Below, piece by piece: positions 21,101 to 31,700 of a DNA stretch of 40,215 nucleotides (the first letter of the stretch is position 1; every line of letters starts with the position of its first letter). The stretch is from positions 1-40,215 of the IMG/VR virus record IMGVR_UViG_3300009180_000087. One strand, written 5' to 3'. Position numbers and translations under genes: made by a program. This DNA is from a virus. The notes under the pieces were generated by a model. The model did no database searches. It was not told the origin of the DNA and saw only the letters and a list, made by a program, of their open reading frames with translations.

Positions 21101-24100
21101 TAGTACTGCAGATAAAGAAGTTAAAAATTATTCTCAAATTAATTATGTAAATTCAACTTATAATGAAAATTACATCGTTTCTGGATTGGGTACAACAACT
21201 TTTAATATTGTATTGACTAATATTCCCGAAAAATTGTCATATAATCAATCAGAATGCTCTACATTAGAGTATAGTACAAATTCTTTATCTTCCTCCGGAG
21301 GAATCAAAAATATTAGAATAATTTCTGGAGGAAATGGATTTAAAAAATTACCAGTTTTTGCTGGAAGTAATTCTACAAATGGTAATGGAGCATATATTAT
21401 TTGTGAGTCAGATTCAATTGGTAGGATTAATCAAACAAAAATTTTAAATGAGGGATTTGAATACTCATCAGATAAAACTCTTAAACCAAAGGCAGATATT
21501 CCTTCAATAATCAATTTATCATCTTCAAGTACTATTTCAAATATTTCTGTTTTAGACAGTGGTAAAAATTATACATATGCTCCAACTTTAATTGTAGTTA
21601 ATTCTGATACTGGAGAAAAAATTGATTCTGGATTTTTATCCCCAAAATTAGTTGGAAGTGGAATTGCTTCAGTAGATATTGTTAATGAACCAAAAGGATT
21701 GCCATCATCAATAGTAACAATTAAAAGCATTAATAATACCAATGGTGTTGGTATTCAATCAATGTCAACAAATAGTAATAGTGGCGTTGCAACTTGCACT
21801 TTAATCACACCATTAAGTGGATTTAATATAGAACCATTTGCTGTTGGTGATAAAATTTTTGTTGAGGGTGTGCAACAATATAGTTCTAATGGAAATGGAT
21901 TTAACTCGGAAAATTGTGGGTATGAATTTTTTACAGTAATAGGATACACAAATGCTGGAACATATGAACCTAGACGATTAACATTTAGTGTGGCAGAATT
22001 CACAACAAATTCAGGAATTGCAAAAACTATACAAAATTCATATGGATTTATTGTAAATTATAAAAATTATCCAAAATTTGAAGTAACTCAAAAACTTTCC
22101 ACATTTATTATTGGGGAATATTTATCAGTACTGGTTAGTGGAAAGTTTGTAAAAATTGATTTAAAAATAACTCAGTATAATAATGATAGTATTAAGGTTC
22201 AAGGAAACTATGATTTATCTGTTAATGATCTTATTCGAGGAGTTCAGTCGGGAAGTATTGCAACAATTAATTCGATAATAAAAAATTATGGCGAATTTGA
22301 TGTCAGTTATAGTTGTAAGCAAAATTTAGGTTGGTCGGATAATATAGGTAATTTAGATGAAGATGTGCAAGTAATTTCTGATAATGATTATTATCAAAAT
22401 CTTTCATATTCATTAAAAAGTTCTCAAACATGGGAGAATATTGTTACTCCAGTTAATAATATTCTACACCCGACTGGTCTTAAAAATTTTGCAGATACTG
22501 AAATTATTTCTAATACAGGATTTGCATCTACCAATACGTTTGAATATACATCTATTCTGTATGATATTTTTAACGAAAATAGAGTCGATACTATTAATAA
22601 TTTTGATTTATCTTTAGATGTTGATCTATCTGCAGATGGTTCATCTAAGTTTTTAAAATTTAAAAATAAAAGATTAGCAGATTATATTGAATGTAGGACT
22701 AATAGGGCTCTTATAGTAGATGATATTAGCGCAGAATTTTCAAGTTCGGAACTCGATTCGGGAACATATTCAAATATTTCCAATATTATAACATCTAAAA
22801 AATATGGAAGATTTTTAGTTCAAATTTCTGATATTAAAAATACTAAATTTCAATTTTCAGAAATTATAACAATTAATGATAATAATGACATATTTACTTT
22901 GGAAAAAGGTAGTATTGGAAATACAAATACCCGTTTAGCAGATATTTATGGATATGTTGATGAGGTTAAAAATTTCTATTTAAAATTTGTACCAGAAGAT
23001 GTATATAATACCGATTACAATATTAAAGTTTTATCAAATACCTTTGATAATTATTTAACTGGGATTGGCACTTATCCAGTTGGTTTCGTTAATCTTGTGA
23101 GTTCAAATTCAGTTGTTGGTGTAGGAAGTACGGTTACTATTATTTCAGCACCAATTAGTAATTTGAATTCATTATTCTCAAATATTCATATTCTCAATAA
23201 TAATGCATCTTATGAGATGAATTATGTAGAGTTGTATGTTGATCATGATGGAACAAATACCAATATTAGTGAATATTATTTTGATTCTCAAATACAGTCT
23301 AGTGGTAATTTTATTGGATCGTTTGCTGCATCAATTTCCAATAATACAATAAAACTTAATTATACAAACACATCAAATAATCCCGTTACTTTACGCTCCA
23401 AGAATGTGGGATTTGGAACAACTTCTATTGGAGGTTCTACATATAGATTCCAATCAATAGGTCAACCAGATGGTAGTGAAAGGACGGTAAATTATATTTC
23501 AAATTATAGTAAAGTATCTGCAGCATCAACTATCGTATCTTTAAATAAAAACGATTTCATCTCATTAAAGTCAACTATAAAAGTAAGTATTGGAAATACT
23601 AGCGCATTACATCAAGTTATGATGATTCATGATGGTAATGATGTATATACAACACAATATCCATTTTTATCGATTGGAAGTACTAGCGGAATTGGTACTT
23701 TTGGTGGAGAGTATTTTGGAAGTTATGTAAATCTTAAATTTTATCCAGATCCAACAATTTCTGGGACGTTTACAGTTTTAACTTTTAATGAATGTTTTTA
23801 TAAAGAATTAGACCTGATTAATATTCCAATAAAATTGACATATAAAAATATTACAGAATCTGTAAATAGTCAGAGATATATTTCTATTAATAGTAACTAT
23901 AAAAATAAATTAGATTTTGATTTAAAATATCGTGGATATCCAATTTTTGAAAAAATATTTGACCCAGCAAATACCACTACTTTAGATTATAGTGAAGGAG
24001 AATTTAGTATACCAGATCATTTCTTCAGCACTGGTGAAGAATTAATTTATACACCAGGTTCCAGCTTCATTGGAATTGCTGAAACATCGGTCAGTATAGG

Positions 24101-27100
24101 TTCCACTTTAAATTCTAGTGGAATTGTCACGGATAGGTTACCAAGTAAAGTATTTGCAATTAAAATTACTAATGATAAATTTAAATTATCAACAAGGAAA
24201 GATTATGCTCAAGCAGGAATTTATGTTACATTTACATCTGTAGGTTCTGGAAATTATCATAAACTTGAGATGTTTAAGAAAAATGAAAAATCAATTATTA
24301 CTATTAATAGTATGATTCAACATCCACTTAATTATTCTTTGGTAAGCCATACCATAAACAATGGTGGTCAAATTGGAACAGCATCTACTATATTTGTTTT
24401 AAGTGGCATTTCATCAATTTCTCCTGGAAATATTCTTAAAATTGAAGATGAATATATGAAAGTCAGTAATGTTGGACTAGCAACTACTTCTTCTGGTCCT
24501 ATTACATTTAGTGGAAATGTCCCACTAGTTCAAGTTGTAAGAGGATTTGCTGGAACATCAAATTCTACACATAATAATGGAACTGCTGTTAAGGTATATA
24601 CTGGTTCATTTAATATTGTGGGTAGCAAAATTTACTTTACGGAAGCACCTAGAGGAAAATTGATAGATGATAATGATTTGGATAACCTACCAAATGCAAA
24701 AGCAACATTTGATGCAAGAGTTTTCTTAAGAAATGATTATTCGAATAATCAAATTTATGATGATATATCAAATACATTTACTGGTATTGCACAAACATAT
24801 CCATTAACGTCCCAAGGAATTGCCACAGTAGGTCTTAGTAGTATCGGTGGAAATGGTATTGTCGTGATTAATGGCATGTTCCAAACTCCAACTACGAAGA
24901 ATAATTCCAATAATAACTACATTATTGCTGAAAATAGTGTTTCTGGTATCAGCAGCGTCGTATTTTCTGGAATTACATCTAGTAATGGGTCAATTGTCAT
25001 TTCAGATTATGATATTAATAGAAACCAACTTCCTAGAGGTGGGCTGATTGTTTCTCTTGGTTCAACACCAGGACTTGGTTTTGCACCTCTTGTAGGCGCT
25101 TCTGTCACTGCTACAGTTTCTTCTGGATCTATTATTTCTGTTGGTATTGGAACTAGTGGTAATTTTGGTTCTGGATATAGAAATCCAGTTTCAATTGCAG
25201 TAACTGATAGTAGTCACACAGGAACGGCAGCAACAATTACAGCAACCGTTGGTGCTGGAGGAACGTTATCATTCAATATTATTGGTGGTGGAACTGGATA
25301 TGTAAATCCAAAAATTAATATCTCTTCACCAAGTTATGAGAATCTGCCCGTAATTGGAGTTTCTAGACTTGGAATTGGAACTACTACAGAAACTGGAGTT
25401 GGATTATTACTGAATGTAGAGGTTGGCGCTAGTTCAACGGTTGGCGTTGGATCAACTTTATTTCAAGTAACATCCTTCAAAATAACCAGACCAGGATATG
25501 CATTTAAAAGAGGAGATGTTTTAAGACCTGTTGGATTAGTCACTGCTAAAGGATTGTCATCTCCACTTAGTGATTTCACTCTCACAGTTTTGGATACATT
25601 TACAGATTCGTTCGCAGCTTGGAAATTTGGAGAACTTGACTATATTGATTCTATTAAAACACTTCAAAATGGTACTAGGCTGAGATATCCATTATATTAT
25701 AATGAGCAATTACTTAGTTTTGAAAAAGATTCTAAGAATTCAGATTCTCAAGCAATTGATTTTGATTCTTTACTTATTATTTTTATTAATGGAATTTTAC
25801 AACAACCAGGAGTTGCATACCAATTTAGTGGTGGAACCTCATTTACATTTACCACTCCACCAAAACAAAATGATAATGTTGCAATTTTCTTCTATAGGGG
25901 AAGTAATTTAGACAGTACTTCAGTAGATGTAAATGAAACCGTGAAAGAAGGTGATGAATTACAAATTTTCAATAATGATACCTTATTGGGAATTACTACA
26001 ACACAAAATCCAAGAGTAATATCTGGAATAAAAACCTCGGATACAATAGAAACAAATGCCTATAGATTACAAGGTATAGATATTATCAATTTTAAACCAA
26101 CTAGTTGGGTAAAACAAAAGGTTGATAGATTTATAGACGGATCAATTATTTCCAAATCTAGAGATTCTTTAGAACCTCAAATATATCCAACTGCAAAAAT
26201 TATTAGAAATTTTGAATCTACTGATACTGGAGTATTTGTCGATGATTCAGAATTTTTCAATTATGAGAATGAAGTGTCAATTGATTTTGATGCATTTATT
26301 GTTAGTGGGAAATCAAACCCAGTTTCCGCTGCTGTTACTGCAATAGTTTCTGCTGCAGGAACAATCCAATCACTTTCTATTACCAATGCTGGAAGTGGAT
26401 ATGAAGGTCCATCAGTTACTGTTAAAATTGCCTCTCCACTAACCATCGGCATTTCAACTTCATTACCGATGGGAGTTGGAATTGGTATTGGAACTACTGC
26501 AACAGCAACCATTGCTGTTTCTGCTCAAGGAACTCTAACAACCCCTATTACGATTACAAATCCAGGATTGGGATATAGTATTGGAATGGAACCACAAGTT
26601 ATTACTCCTCTCCCCAATCCAATATACGAAAATATTACTAATATTACAAATATTCAAGGATTTTCTGGAAATATTGTTGGTATTGGGACTACAGTAGGTA
26701 TCGGAACTAATTTGGCAATAAAATTTACTTTAGATCCAACCCTTTCACCATTTACTGGATTACAAGTTGGATATCCGATTTATATTTTCAATAGTAAAGT
26801 TGGAAATGGAGTAACATCAATTATTAATACTAATTCTTCTATTGTGGGTGTTGGAACAACATTCTTGGACAATATCTACTATATAAATGCTTTCAGTTCA
26901 TTGACGGGAATTATTACCTGCAATGTAATATCGACAACATCTGTAGTTGGTATTGCTACAACGGGTTCAAGAGTTGCACAATTTTCTTGGGGAAGAATAT
27001 TTGGATTTACTAGATCATCTTCACCAATTTCAATCGCAGTTTCTTCCTATACCGTAGATGCTGGGTTATCAACATTTCCAACAATTCAACGAAGAGGTTA

Positions 27101-27140
27101 TGGGTTAAGAACCAATGGTGCTTTGAAAAAGATTTTATAA
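15189..27140 (+). CDS. Giant baseplate/tail structural protein with YHYH domain (3983 aa)
   Basis: One uninterrupted frame of 3983 codons. It sits in the T4 gp7 slot between gp6 and gp8 but is about four times the length of T4 gp7 (1032 aa). The N-terminal 260 residues (ENQLPGFILDESPKTAEFLK, then GTDESFRILFNILYGETPK) look like the conserved baseplate-binding part of large cyanophage wedge proteins. A YHYH-type domain lies at about 1225-1340 (HSPIIGWAYDGNPIYG). The rest is built of repeats: G-x-G-Y modules (about 730, 921, 1060-1160, 2045-2120, 3324-3440, 3733-3795), H-x-(L/F)-x-x-G modules (about 822, 946, 1648, 1754, 1811, 2939), and D-E-I-x-Y...RGF modules (about 90-150, 3080). The end, PTIQRRGYGLRTNGALKK, is typical of cyanophage tail proteins. 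Host binding by the periphery is possible. Confidence 0.88.
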   Translation: MIQTGFESRIKVQQIIENQLPGFILDESPKTAEFLKQYYISQEYQGGPVDIAENLDQYLNLDNLIPEVIVGNIGLSTNITSTVGVITVTSTKGFPSTYGLLKIDDEIITYTGITTNTFTGCIRGFSGITSYHQDLNSEELVFSESKSASHVKNSKVINLSSQFLQEFYKKLKYTLTPGLEHVNFVSDLHVGNFIRESKTLYQTKGTDESFRILFNILYGETPKVIDLEKFLIKPSAAKYIRREVMVAERISGDPSLLVGQTIRKSTDENTTASVSEVEIIKRGVKNYYKLLIFIGYDDTFPTVTGTFNITGSTRVLEDVEPNANIITVDSTIGFGQTGTIYIGNNIATYTSKSINQFFGCTGIETTVKATSIVRSDETYYGYENGDFSKKVELRLTGVVSKFLPTLQLGTVDENEQIGVKYLGEIITNPTENASKEEIFANSWIYNTSSRYQIESFNSGSISQVVLSGTIDKSSLKVGDRINILERDSEILAVSNLTILEITNNQISISNNFTLNQNKDYDIRRIINSSSVTENSTSLEYNSLFADIQNVYIDNNYGYMYVASNSLPSYEIDKKTFSYIASSLSDQDIETGLYSTINFEEKVSFLTGFQIFYQPEISPISGLAKGIYYVEVLSNKSQIRLYTSKTFIGSENYIQFGELVPGNHLFILNSQSNNIISAQKILRKFPINTNIADGSSDLTDPGSVGMLINGVEATSYKSNEKIYYGPIERVDVLNGGKNYDVINPPILQISSGIASIQPIVRGSIERIFVDPQDFNIDTLVSIAVTGGNGRGASFEPFIEIQRREIEFDSRQTIYGGGVDIYSETITFLSPHYLSNGQPIYYSPRNNNPLGIGNFNASNVYQNKTLNDGGIYYTKVINNTTIQLYERISDYRIGINTVGFTESQTSGIHIFKTEPKKVLTDIKVINRGSGYENRKLRVNSSGISTINNTITFKNHGFNHGELIVYNCETTAISGLSSSKQYYILKIDDNKFRLSDAGIGGTSILDYQREKYVKFGTTGSGYQIFNYPPISVKVEYTTSGIGSTSIRGTIIANPSVKGEIVGAYLYNAGSNYGSTIINLHKKPTISIKNGKNAEVSPVIVNGRIIDTNLQYGGIEYYSTPDLKVIGSGSGCILRPVIQNNKLVDVIVVTSGSGYGENTRIIVESSGKNAIFDAKIRPLEINNNFFYATEDLLSNFRKTSNELLINSRNNLQYFISGYSQFIQNQFNDIGLNHSPIIGWAYDGNPIYGSYGYTDPNDKNSPIKRLSSGYTTNASNIENRPADFYLGFFADDYKFTSSGDLDASNGRFCITPEFPNGVYAYFATSESDIYGNIVGQFPYFIGNYYRSKFVSDNRKLDQSFDFNNSKLIRNTFPYKINDEYGGNDFIIESNEIINQKTNVESVTSGSVSNFNIVEPGNDYKIGDNLNFNAIEISEDNGGIIAQVSKLKGKDIVNLQTTLTSYYDAIFTWKNGNQVEVSILPYHSIENLDTVTISGFSTSLSDLNDSYQVGVTSYTSILISDMPAFSMPPYYMPTAGIVTDIYVSRIPDNISIGSSIGIGTETLSVINIFNDLSVLRAVRQQPTGSAHTSTTIVNFIPNSFTIEHKTNYFDSKLNKEFYFNPKQSVGIGTTAGAGTSLTYTVGNKDYQISVPTQSIFLPDHPFETNQEVIFKKLSSSDPLYVSNTQTSDLYTLPTSGNQQIVYIIKKSKDYIGIVTQVGLTTTTNGLFFQNNGTDDYRYSIKSTYSQVTGNVDKIKTLVSVSTSHNLSNGDTINLNLIPNLSVGIGTSTSISVKYDTSTERLLINPIGFSTSGINTSTNTITLRSHNLNTGNKILYSSNGSVAQGLSTGFYFVYKVDNDKIKLCETYIDSVTIPPTVVDIVGIGTTTQTISPINPKIDVIRNNNLIFNLSDTSLLGYNFKIYYDQDFADEFVSTGSASTFSISGFGTVGVSTNASLALNYSEGLPTKLYYSLEKSGYISTADKEVKNYSQINYVNSTYNENYIVSGLGTTTFNIVLTNIPEKLSYNQSECSTLEYSTNSLSSSGGIKNIRIISGGNGFKKLPVFAGSNSTNGNGAYIICESDSIGRINQTKILNEGFEYSSDKTLKPKADIPSIINLSSSSTISNISVLDSGKNYTYAPTLIVVNSDTGEKIDSGFLSPKLVGSGIASVDIVNEPKGLPSSIVTIKSINNTNGVGIQSMSTNSNSGVATCTLITPLSGFNIEPFAVGDKIFVEGVQQYSSNGNGFNSENCGYEFFTVIGYTNAGTYEPRRLTFSVAEFTTNSGIAKTIQNSYGFIVNYKNYPKFEVTQKLSTFIIGEYLSVLVSGKFVKIDLKITQYNNDSIKVQGNYDLSVNDLIRGVQSGSIATINSIIKNYGEFDVSYSCKQNLGWSDNIGNLDEDVQVISDNDYYQNLSYSLKSSQTWENIVTPVNNILHPTGLKNFADTEIISNTGFASTNTFEYTSILYDIFNENRVDTINNFDLSLDVDLSADGSSKFLKFKNKRLADYIECRTNRALIVDDISAEFSSSELDSGTYSNISNIITSKKYGRFLVQISDIKNTKFQFSEIITINDNNDIFTLEKGSIGNTNTRLADIYGYVDEVKNFYLKFVPEDVYNTDYNIKVLSNTFDNYLTGIGTYPVGFVNLVSSNSVVGVGSTVTIISAPISNLNSLFSNIHILNNNASYEMNYVELYVDHDGTNTNISEYYFDSQIQSSGNFIGSFAASISNNTIKLNYTNTSNNPVTLRSKNVGFGTTSIGGSTYRFQSIGQPDGSERTVNYISNYSKVSAASTIVSLNKNDFISLKSTIKVSIGNTSALHQVMMIHDGNDVYTTQYPFLSIGSTSGIGTFGGEYFGSYVNLKFYPDPTISGTFTVLTFNECFYKELDLINIPIKLTYKNITESVNSQRYISINSNYKNKLDFDLKYRGYPIFEKIFDPANTTTLDYSEGEFSIPDHFFSTGEELIYTPGSSFIGIAETSVSIGSTLNSSGIVTDRLPSKVFAIKITNDKFKLSTRKDYAQAGIYVTFTSVGSGNYHKLEMFKKNEKSIITINSMIQHPLNYSLVSHTINNGGQIGTASTIFVLSGISSISPGNILKIEDEYMKVSNVGLATTSSGPITFSGNVPLVQVVRGFAGTSNSTHNNGTAVKVYTGSFNIVGSKIYFTEAPRGKLIDDNDLDNLPNAKATFDARVFLRNDYSNNQIYDDISNTFTGIAQTYPLTSQGIATVGLSSIGGNGIVVINGMFQTPTTKNNSNNNYIIAENSVSGISSVVFSGITSSNGSIVISDYDINRNQLPRGGLIVSLGSTPGLGFAPLVGASVTATVSSGSIISVGIGTSGNFGSGYRNPVSIAVTDSSHTGTAATITATVGAGGTLSFNIIGGGTGYVNPKINISSPSYENLPVIGVSRLGIGTTTETGVGLLLNVEVGASSTVGVGSTLFQVTSFKITRPGYAFKRGDVLRPVGLVTAKGLSSPLSDFTLTVLDTFTDSFAAWKFGELDYIDSIKTLQNGTRLRYPLYYNEQLLSFEKDSKNSDSQAIDFDSLLIIFINGILQQPGVAYQFSGGTSFTFTTPPKQNDNVAIFFYRGSNLDSTSVDVNETVKEGDELQIFNNDTLLGITTTQNPRVISGIKTSDTIETNAYRLQGIDIINFKPTSWVKQKVDRFIDGSIISKSRDSLEPQIYPTAKIIRNFESTDTGVFVDDSEFFNYENEVSIDFDAFIVSGKSNPVSAAVTAIVSAAGTIQSLSITNAGSGYEGPSVTVKIASPLTIGISTSLPMGVGIGIGTTATATIAVSAQGTLTTPITITNPGLGYSIGMEPQVITPLPNPIYENITNITNIQGFSGNIVGIGTTVGIGTNLAIKFTLDPTLSPFTGLQVGYPIYIFNSKVGNGVTSIINTNSSIVGVGTTFLDNIYYINAFSSLTGIITCNVISTTSVVGIATTGSRVAQFSWGRIFGFTRSSSPISIAVSSYTVDAGLSTFPTIQRRGYGLRTNGALKKIL

Positions 27141-27145
27141 CCCTT

Positions 27146-27153
27146 TATAAATA
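27146..27153 (+). promoter_or_regulatory. T4 late promoter consensus TATAAATA
   Basis: An exact TATAAATA octamer sits 6 nt after the giant gene and 20 nt before the gp8 ATG. It probably starts the gp8 and 2411-aa gene transcript. Confidence 0.8.
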
Positions 27154-27172
27154 GATAAAAAACTATATTAAA

Positions 27173-28735
27173 ATGTCGGCACTTGTAACAGATCAATTTA
27201 GAATATTAAATACTAAGAATTTTATAGATTCTGTTCAGAATTCTTCGAATTCATATTATGTTTTTGTTGGGCTGTCAAATCCAACAGCTATGGTTGGTTT
27301 TGGTCGTTCTTCAACATGGAATACAACTCCACCCAATCCAACTGACAATTTGGATTATTTAAATCATTATGAATCAACTCTTCTTTTTGGAAAAAAAATT
27401 ACAAGTGCAAATATTAGAAGAGCAGTTAGGAGGATTAATTGGTCTAGAGGAACAAGATATGAAATGTATAGGCAAGACTATAGTGCCATTACTCCATCAC
27501 CAATAACTGGATCGATGAGATTATATGATGCAAATTATTATGTTGTAAATAGTGAATATAAAGTTTATATATGTATTGATAACGGATCATCTGGAATTAA
27601 TACAACAGGAAATGCATCGCAAGATGAACCTGCATTTATTGATTTAGAACCATCTAAAGCTGGTGAAAGTGGTGATGGTTATTTGTGGAAGTATCTCTAT
27701 ACAATTTCACCAAATGATATTATCAAGTTTGATTCTATTGAATATATTACAGTTCCAAATAATTGGGAATCTTCTACAGATTCCCAAATCAGTGCTATAA
27801 GGCAAAATGGAGATTCCACATTAAATGACAATCAAATAAAAAAAGTTTATATTGCAAATACTGGGGAAGGATATGGGATTGTAGATGGACAATCTTGTAA
27901 TATTGTTGGTGATGGGACTGGTGCAAAAGTTGTAGTTAATGTAGATAGCTCTGGAAGAATTACTGATACTACAGTAACATCTGGAGGAAAAAATTATACT
28001 TATGCTCTTGTAGATTTAGGAACAAATCTAAGTCCAACAACATATTCAGAATTAATCCCAATTATTCCACCATCAAAGGGACATGGATTTGACATTTATA
28101 ACGAATTAGGAACAGATAAAGTTTTAATATATGCTAGATTTGACGATTCAACAAAAAATTTTCCAATAGATGCAAAATTTGCTCAAGTTGGAATTATAAA
28201 AAATCCAACTAGATACGATTCTTCAGGAATTACTACCACAATATATACTGAAAATGAATTTTCTGGTTTATTTGCAATTAAATTAAGTGGTACTCCAACT
28301 GGTACAATTTCCGTTGGAGATAAAATTAAACAATCAGTTACTGATGGAATTGCGGTTGGATATGTTGCTTCATATGATAAAGATATAAATGTTATAAAAT
28401 ATTATCAAGATAGATCACTGTATTTTAATTATGCTTCCAGTGATCATACTGATTATATTGGATTATCAACGACAGGAAAAGTTTTGCAATTTAATTCTAC
28501 CAATCAAATCAGTAAAGTTGGTGGAGAATTTATTGCAAACGTTGCTGCAGGTTTTAGTGGCAGTAAAGTTACTATTGGAAATAAAATTGTTAATCTAGGA
28601 GTTGAATTTACAGATGGTCTTTCAAATCCCGAGATAAATAAAAAGTCGGGAGAAATAATATACATCGACAATAGACCTACTGTAACAAGGAATTCTAGAC
28701 AAAAAGAAGACGTTAAAATTATCCTGGAATTTTAA
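27173..28735 (+). CDS. 8: Baseplate wedge protein gp8
   Basis: 520 aa, longer than T4 gp8 (334). gp8 is a dimeric wedge subunit contacting gp7 and gp10. Conserved features: the N-terminal TDQFRILNTKNFIDSV, GFGRSSTWNTTPPNPTD (about 42-58), RRINWSRGTRYEMYRQ, the GDGYLWKYLYTISP block (about 166-180) and the C-terminal GEIIYIDNRPTVTRN, which matches the end of T4 gp8 (GEMIYMENRPP). The extra length lies mainly in residues 220-400 and includes two G-x-G-Y-like modules (NTGEGYG near 226, SGGKNYTY near 268) shared with other tail proteins here. Confidence 0.94.
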   Translation: MSALVTDQFRILNTKNFIDSVQNSSNSYYVFVGLSNPTAMVGFGRSSTWNTTPPNPTDNLDYLNHYESTLLFGKKITSANIRRAVRRINWSRGTRYEMYRQDYSAITPSPITGSMRLYDANYYVVNSEYKVYICIDNGSSGINTTGNASQDEPAFIDLEPSKAGESGDGYLWKYLYTISPNDIIKFDSIEYITVPNNWESSTDSQISAIRQNGDSTLNDNQIKKVYIANTGEGYGIVDGQSCNIVGDGTGAKVVVNVDSSGRITDTTVTSGGKNYTYALVDLGTNLSPTTYSELIPIIPPSKGHGFDIYNELGTDKVLIYARFDDSTKNFPIDAKFAQVGIIKNPTRYDSSGITTTIYTENEFSGLFAIKLSGTPTGTISVGDKIKQSVTDGIAVGYVASYDKDINVIKYYQDRSLYFNYASSDHTDYIGLSTTGKVLQFNSTNQISKVGGEFIANVAAGFSGSKVTIGNKIVNLGVEFTDGLSNPEINKKSGEIIYIDNRPTVTRNSRQKEDVKIILEF

Positions 28736-28738
28736 GAA

Positions 28739-31700
28739 ATGGCTCAAAAAACAAATCTCAATGTAAGTCCTTATTATGATGACTTTAATGAACCCACTAT
28801 AGGGGCTAGAGATAAAAACTATCATAAGATTCTTTTTAATCCAGGGAGACCTGTGCAGGCAAGAGAATTAAATACCTTACAATCAATTTTACAAAATCAA
28901 GTAGAATCATTTGGAAGTCATCTTTTTAAAGAAGGTTCTTTAGTAATTCCTGGAAATATTGCTCTTGATATTGAATTCTATTCAGTAAAATTAAATCCAA
29001 CAACATTTGGTGTTGATATTACCTCGTATATTGAAAATTTTGTTGGTCAAAAAATTACCGGACAATCTTCAGGAACTACAGCAATTATTCAGAAAGTTGT
29101 TTTACCAAATTCTGAAATTGAATATGTAACTCTATATGTAAAATATCTAGATTCTGATAATAATTTTATCTTTAATCCATTTAAAGATGATGAAGGTTTA
29201 GTTGCCAACGAAAATATTACTTATGGCAACACAACTATTGCTGCGGGAACAACTTTTGCATCCACAATTTCCAATAATTCAACATCTACAGGATCTTCAG
29301 CATCTATTGCTGATGGAATATATTTTATTAGGGGAACTTTTGTAAAAGTACATAAACAAAATATAATTCTAGATTATTATACAAATAAACCATCTTATAG
29401 AGTTGGTTTAAAAATAAACGAAAATATTATCAATTCAAAAGATGATGCTACACTATATGATAATGCAAAGGGTTTTACAAATTATGCTGCTCCTGGGGCA
29501 GATAGATTTCAGATTGAATTAATATTAACCAAAAAACCCATAACAGAAATTGATAACGATACAGATTTTGTTGAGATATTGAGAGTTAAAGATGGTGCAA
29601 TTAAAAAGATTGACGTAAAATCAAATTATAATGTTATTAAAGATTACCTAGCTCAAAGAACTTATGATGAATCTGGAGATTATTCGGTAATTCCATTTCA
29701 AATATCAGTAAATAATTCCCTAAATGATAGAATTGGAAATGATGGATTATTTTTTGATAACGAAAAAACCGATCAAGGAAATATTCCCTCTAATGATTTG
29801 ATGGGAATTAAATTATCTCCCGGTAAAGCATATGTTAGGGGATATGATATTGAAAAGACTGGTGTTGAAATTTTAGATGTAGAAAAACCAAGAACAACTG
29901 AGACGGTAAGTAATATCAATATTCCTTTTGAAATGGGGAATTTACTTAGAGTTAATAATGTTTCTGGATCTGTAAAACAAAAATTATCCGTTGGATTATA
30001 TAATAGAAGAAAAGACTCAGATTCAACTCCAAATGGAACAAAAATTGGAGATGCTAGGGTATATACAATCAATTTAACTGATGCTGCATATGCTAATAAT
30101 GCAACAAGTTGGGATTTGTATTTGTATGATGTACAAACGTATACTGAATTAACTCTAAATCAGTCATTATCATCATCAGAACTTCCAATATCATCTTTTA
30201 TTAAAGGAAAGAGTAGTGGTGCCAGTGGATATGCAGTGGCAGCTGGGTCCGGAAGTTCTATAATCAATGTAATTCAAACTTCTGGAAATTTTTCTAGGGG
30301 AGAAACAATCTTAATTAATGGGATAGAAATTTATCCGAGGTCTATTAAATCAATTAAAGTATATGGAATTGATGATATTAAATCAATTTACCAATCAACT
30401 GCCACCTCTGGATTTTCAAAAGCATTTTTGGCAGATACTCAATTGGATAGTGTCCTTGCAAAGGGATTTAGTACATTAGATTCAATTACTATTGAAACAA
30501 ATGGGGCAGTAAGTGGATCTGGAAAAGCATTTACTGGGATTAAGACTGATACGATCATTAGATATCAAAGACCTGGACTTTCTGTAGAAACCTATAATAG
30601 GGTTGTTTCAATTAATCCCGATGGTTTTGGAATGGTCGTTGCTGGGCTGACAAGTTCGGTAACTGGTGTTTGTGATAAAGATTTACCATCATCTCAATTA
30701 GTAACAAATTTTTCCTTAGGCGTTCCAAAAATTAAAAATAGCAGTAATGGATACCTATACGCAAAAATACCAAGTTCAAATGTAGCATCCACAAATTTAG
30801 CAAATTCAAACATAGTATTTACTGCACAGTCAAATGCAACATTTACTCCATCTTCCAACACTTTAACAGTTAATACTAGCAATTTTGCTGTAGGAGTTAA
30901 TACTTCTTTAGTTAATTTTGAATCATTTGATGAGGAAAGATATTCTATTTTTTACACTAATGGAACAATTGAGAGGTTAACTTCTGACAAATTTACTTTA
31001 TCCGGAAACCAAGTTACATTTTCAAACATTGCTAATAGTGAGATTTCATTAATTAATGCAACTTTTGTCAAAAGCAGTATTCAAAGCAAATCTAAATTGT
31101 ACACTCGCAGTCAAACTATTTCTGTTAATCTATCAAAATATTCCCAATCTGGAACAGGAATTAATACATCAACTAATGATGGATTGGCATATAATCAATA
31201 TTATGGATTGAGAGTTCAGGATGAAGAAATTTGTTTGAGATATCCAGATGTTGCAAAGGTTTTGGCAGTATATGAATCATTGGACACATCCACACCTTCA
31301 TTGGATGTACTAAATTTCAATATACTTTCTAATGTCGATTCTAATGCAATTATTGGTGAAAATATAATTGGAACCAGTAGTAAAGCAATTGCTAGGGTTG
31401 TGAGTAAGCCATCTTCAGGAAAGATAGGTATTGTTTATTTGAACGATAATAAATTTTTAGATGGAGAAAGTGTGAGATTCAACGAATCTAATGTTTCCAC
31501 AGAAATTAATTCAGTAACAAATGGAATATATAAAAATATAACAAATAAATTCATATTAGATAAAGGGCAAAACGAACAATATTATGATTATTCAAAAATT
31601 GTTAGAAAAAATGGTGAGCAAGAACCAACAAAACAATTATTAATTGTATTCGATTATTATCTTCTTCCTACCAGTGATACTGGGGATGTATTTACTGCCG

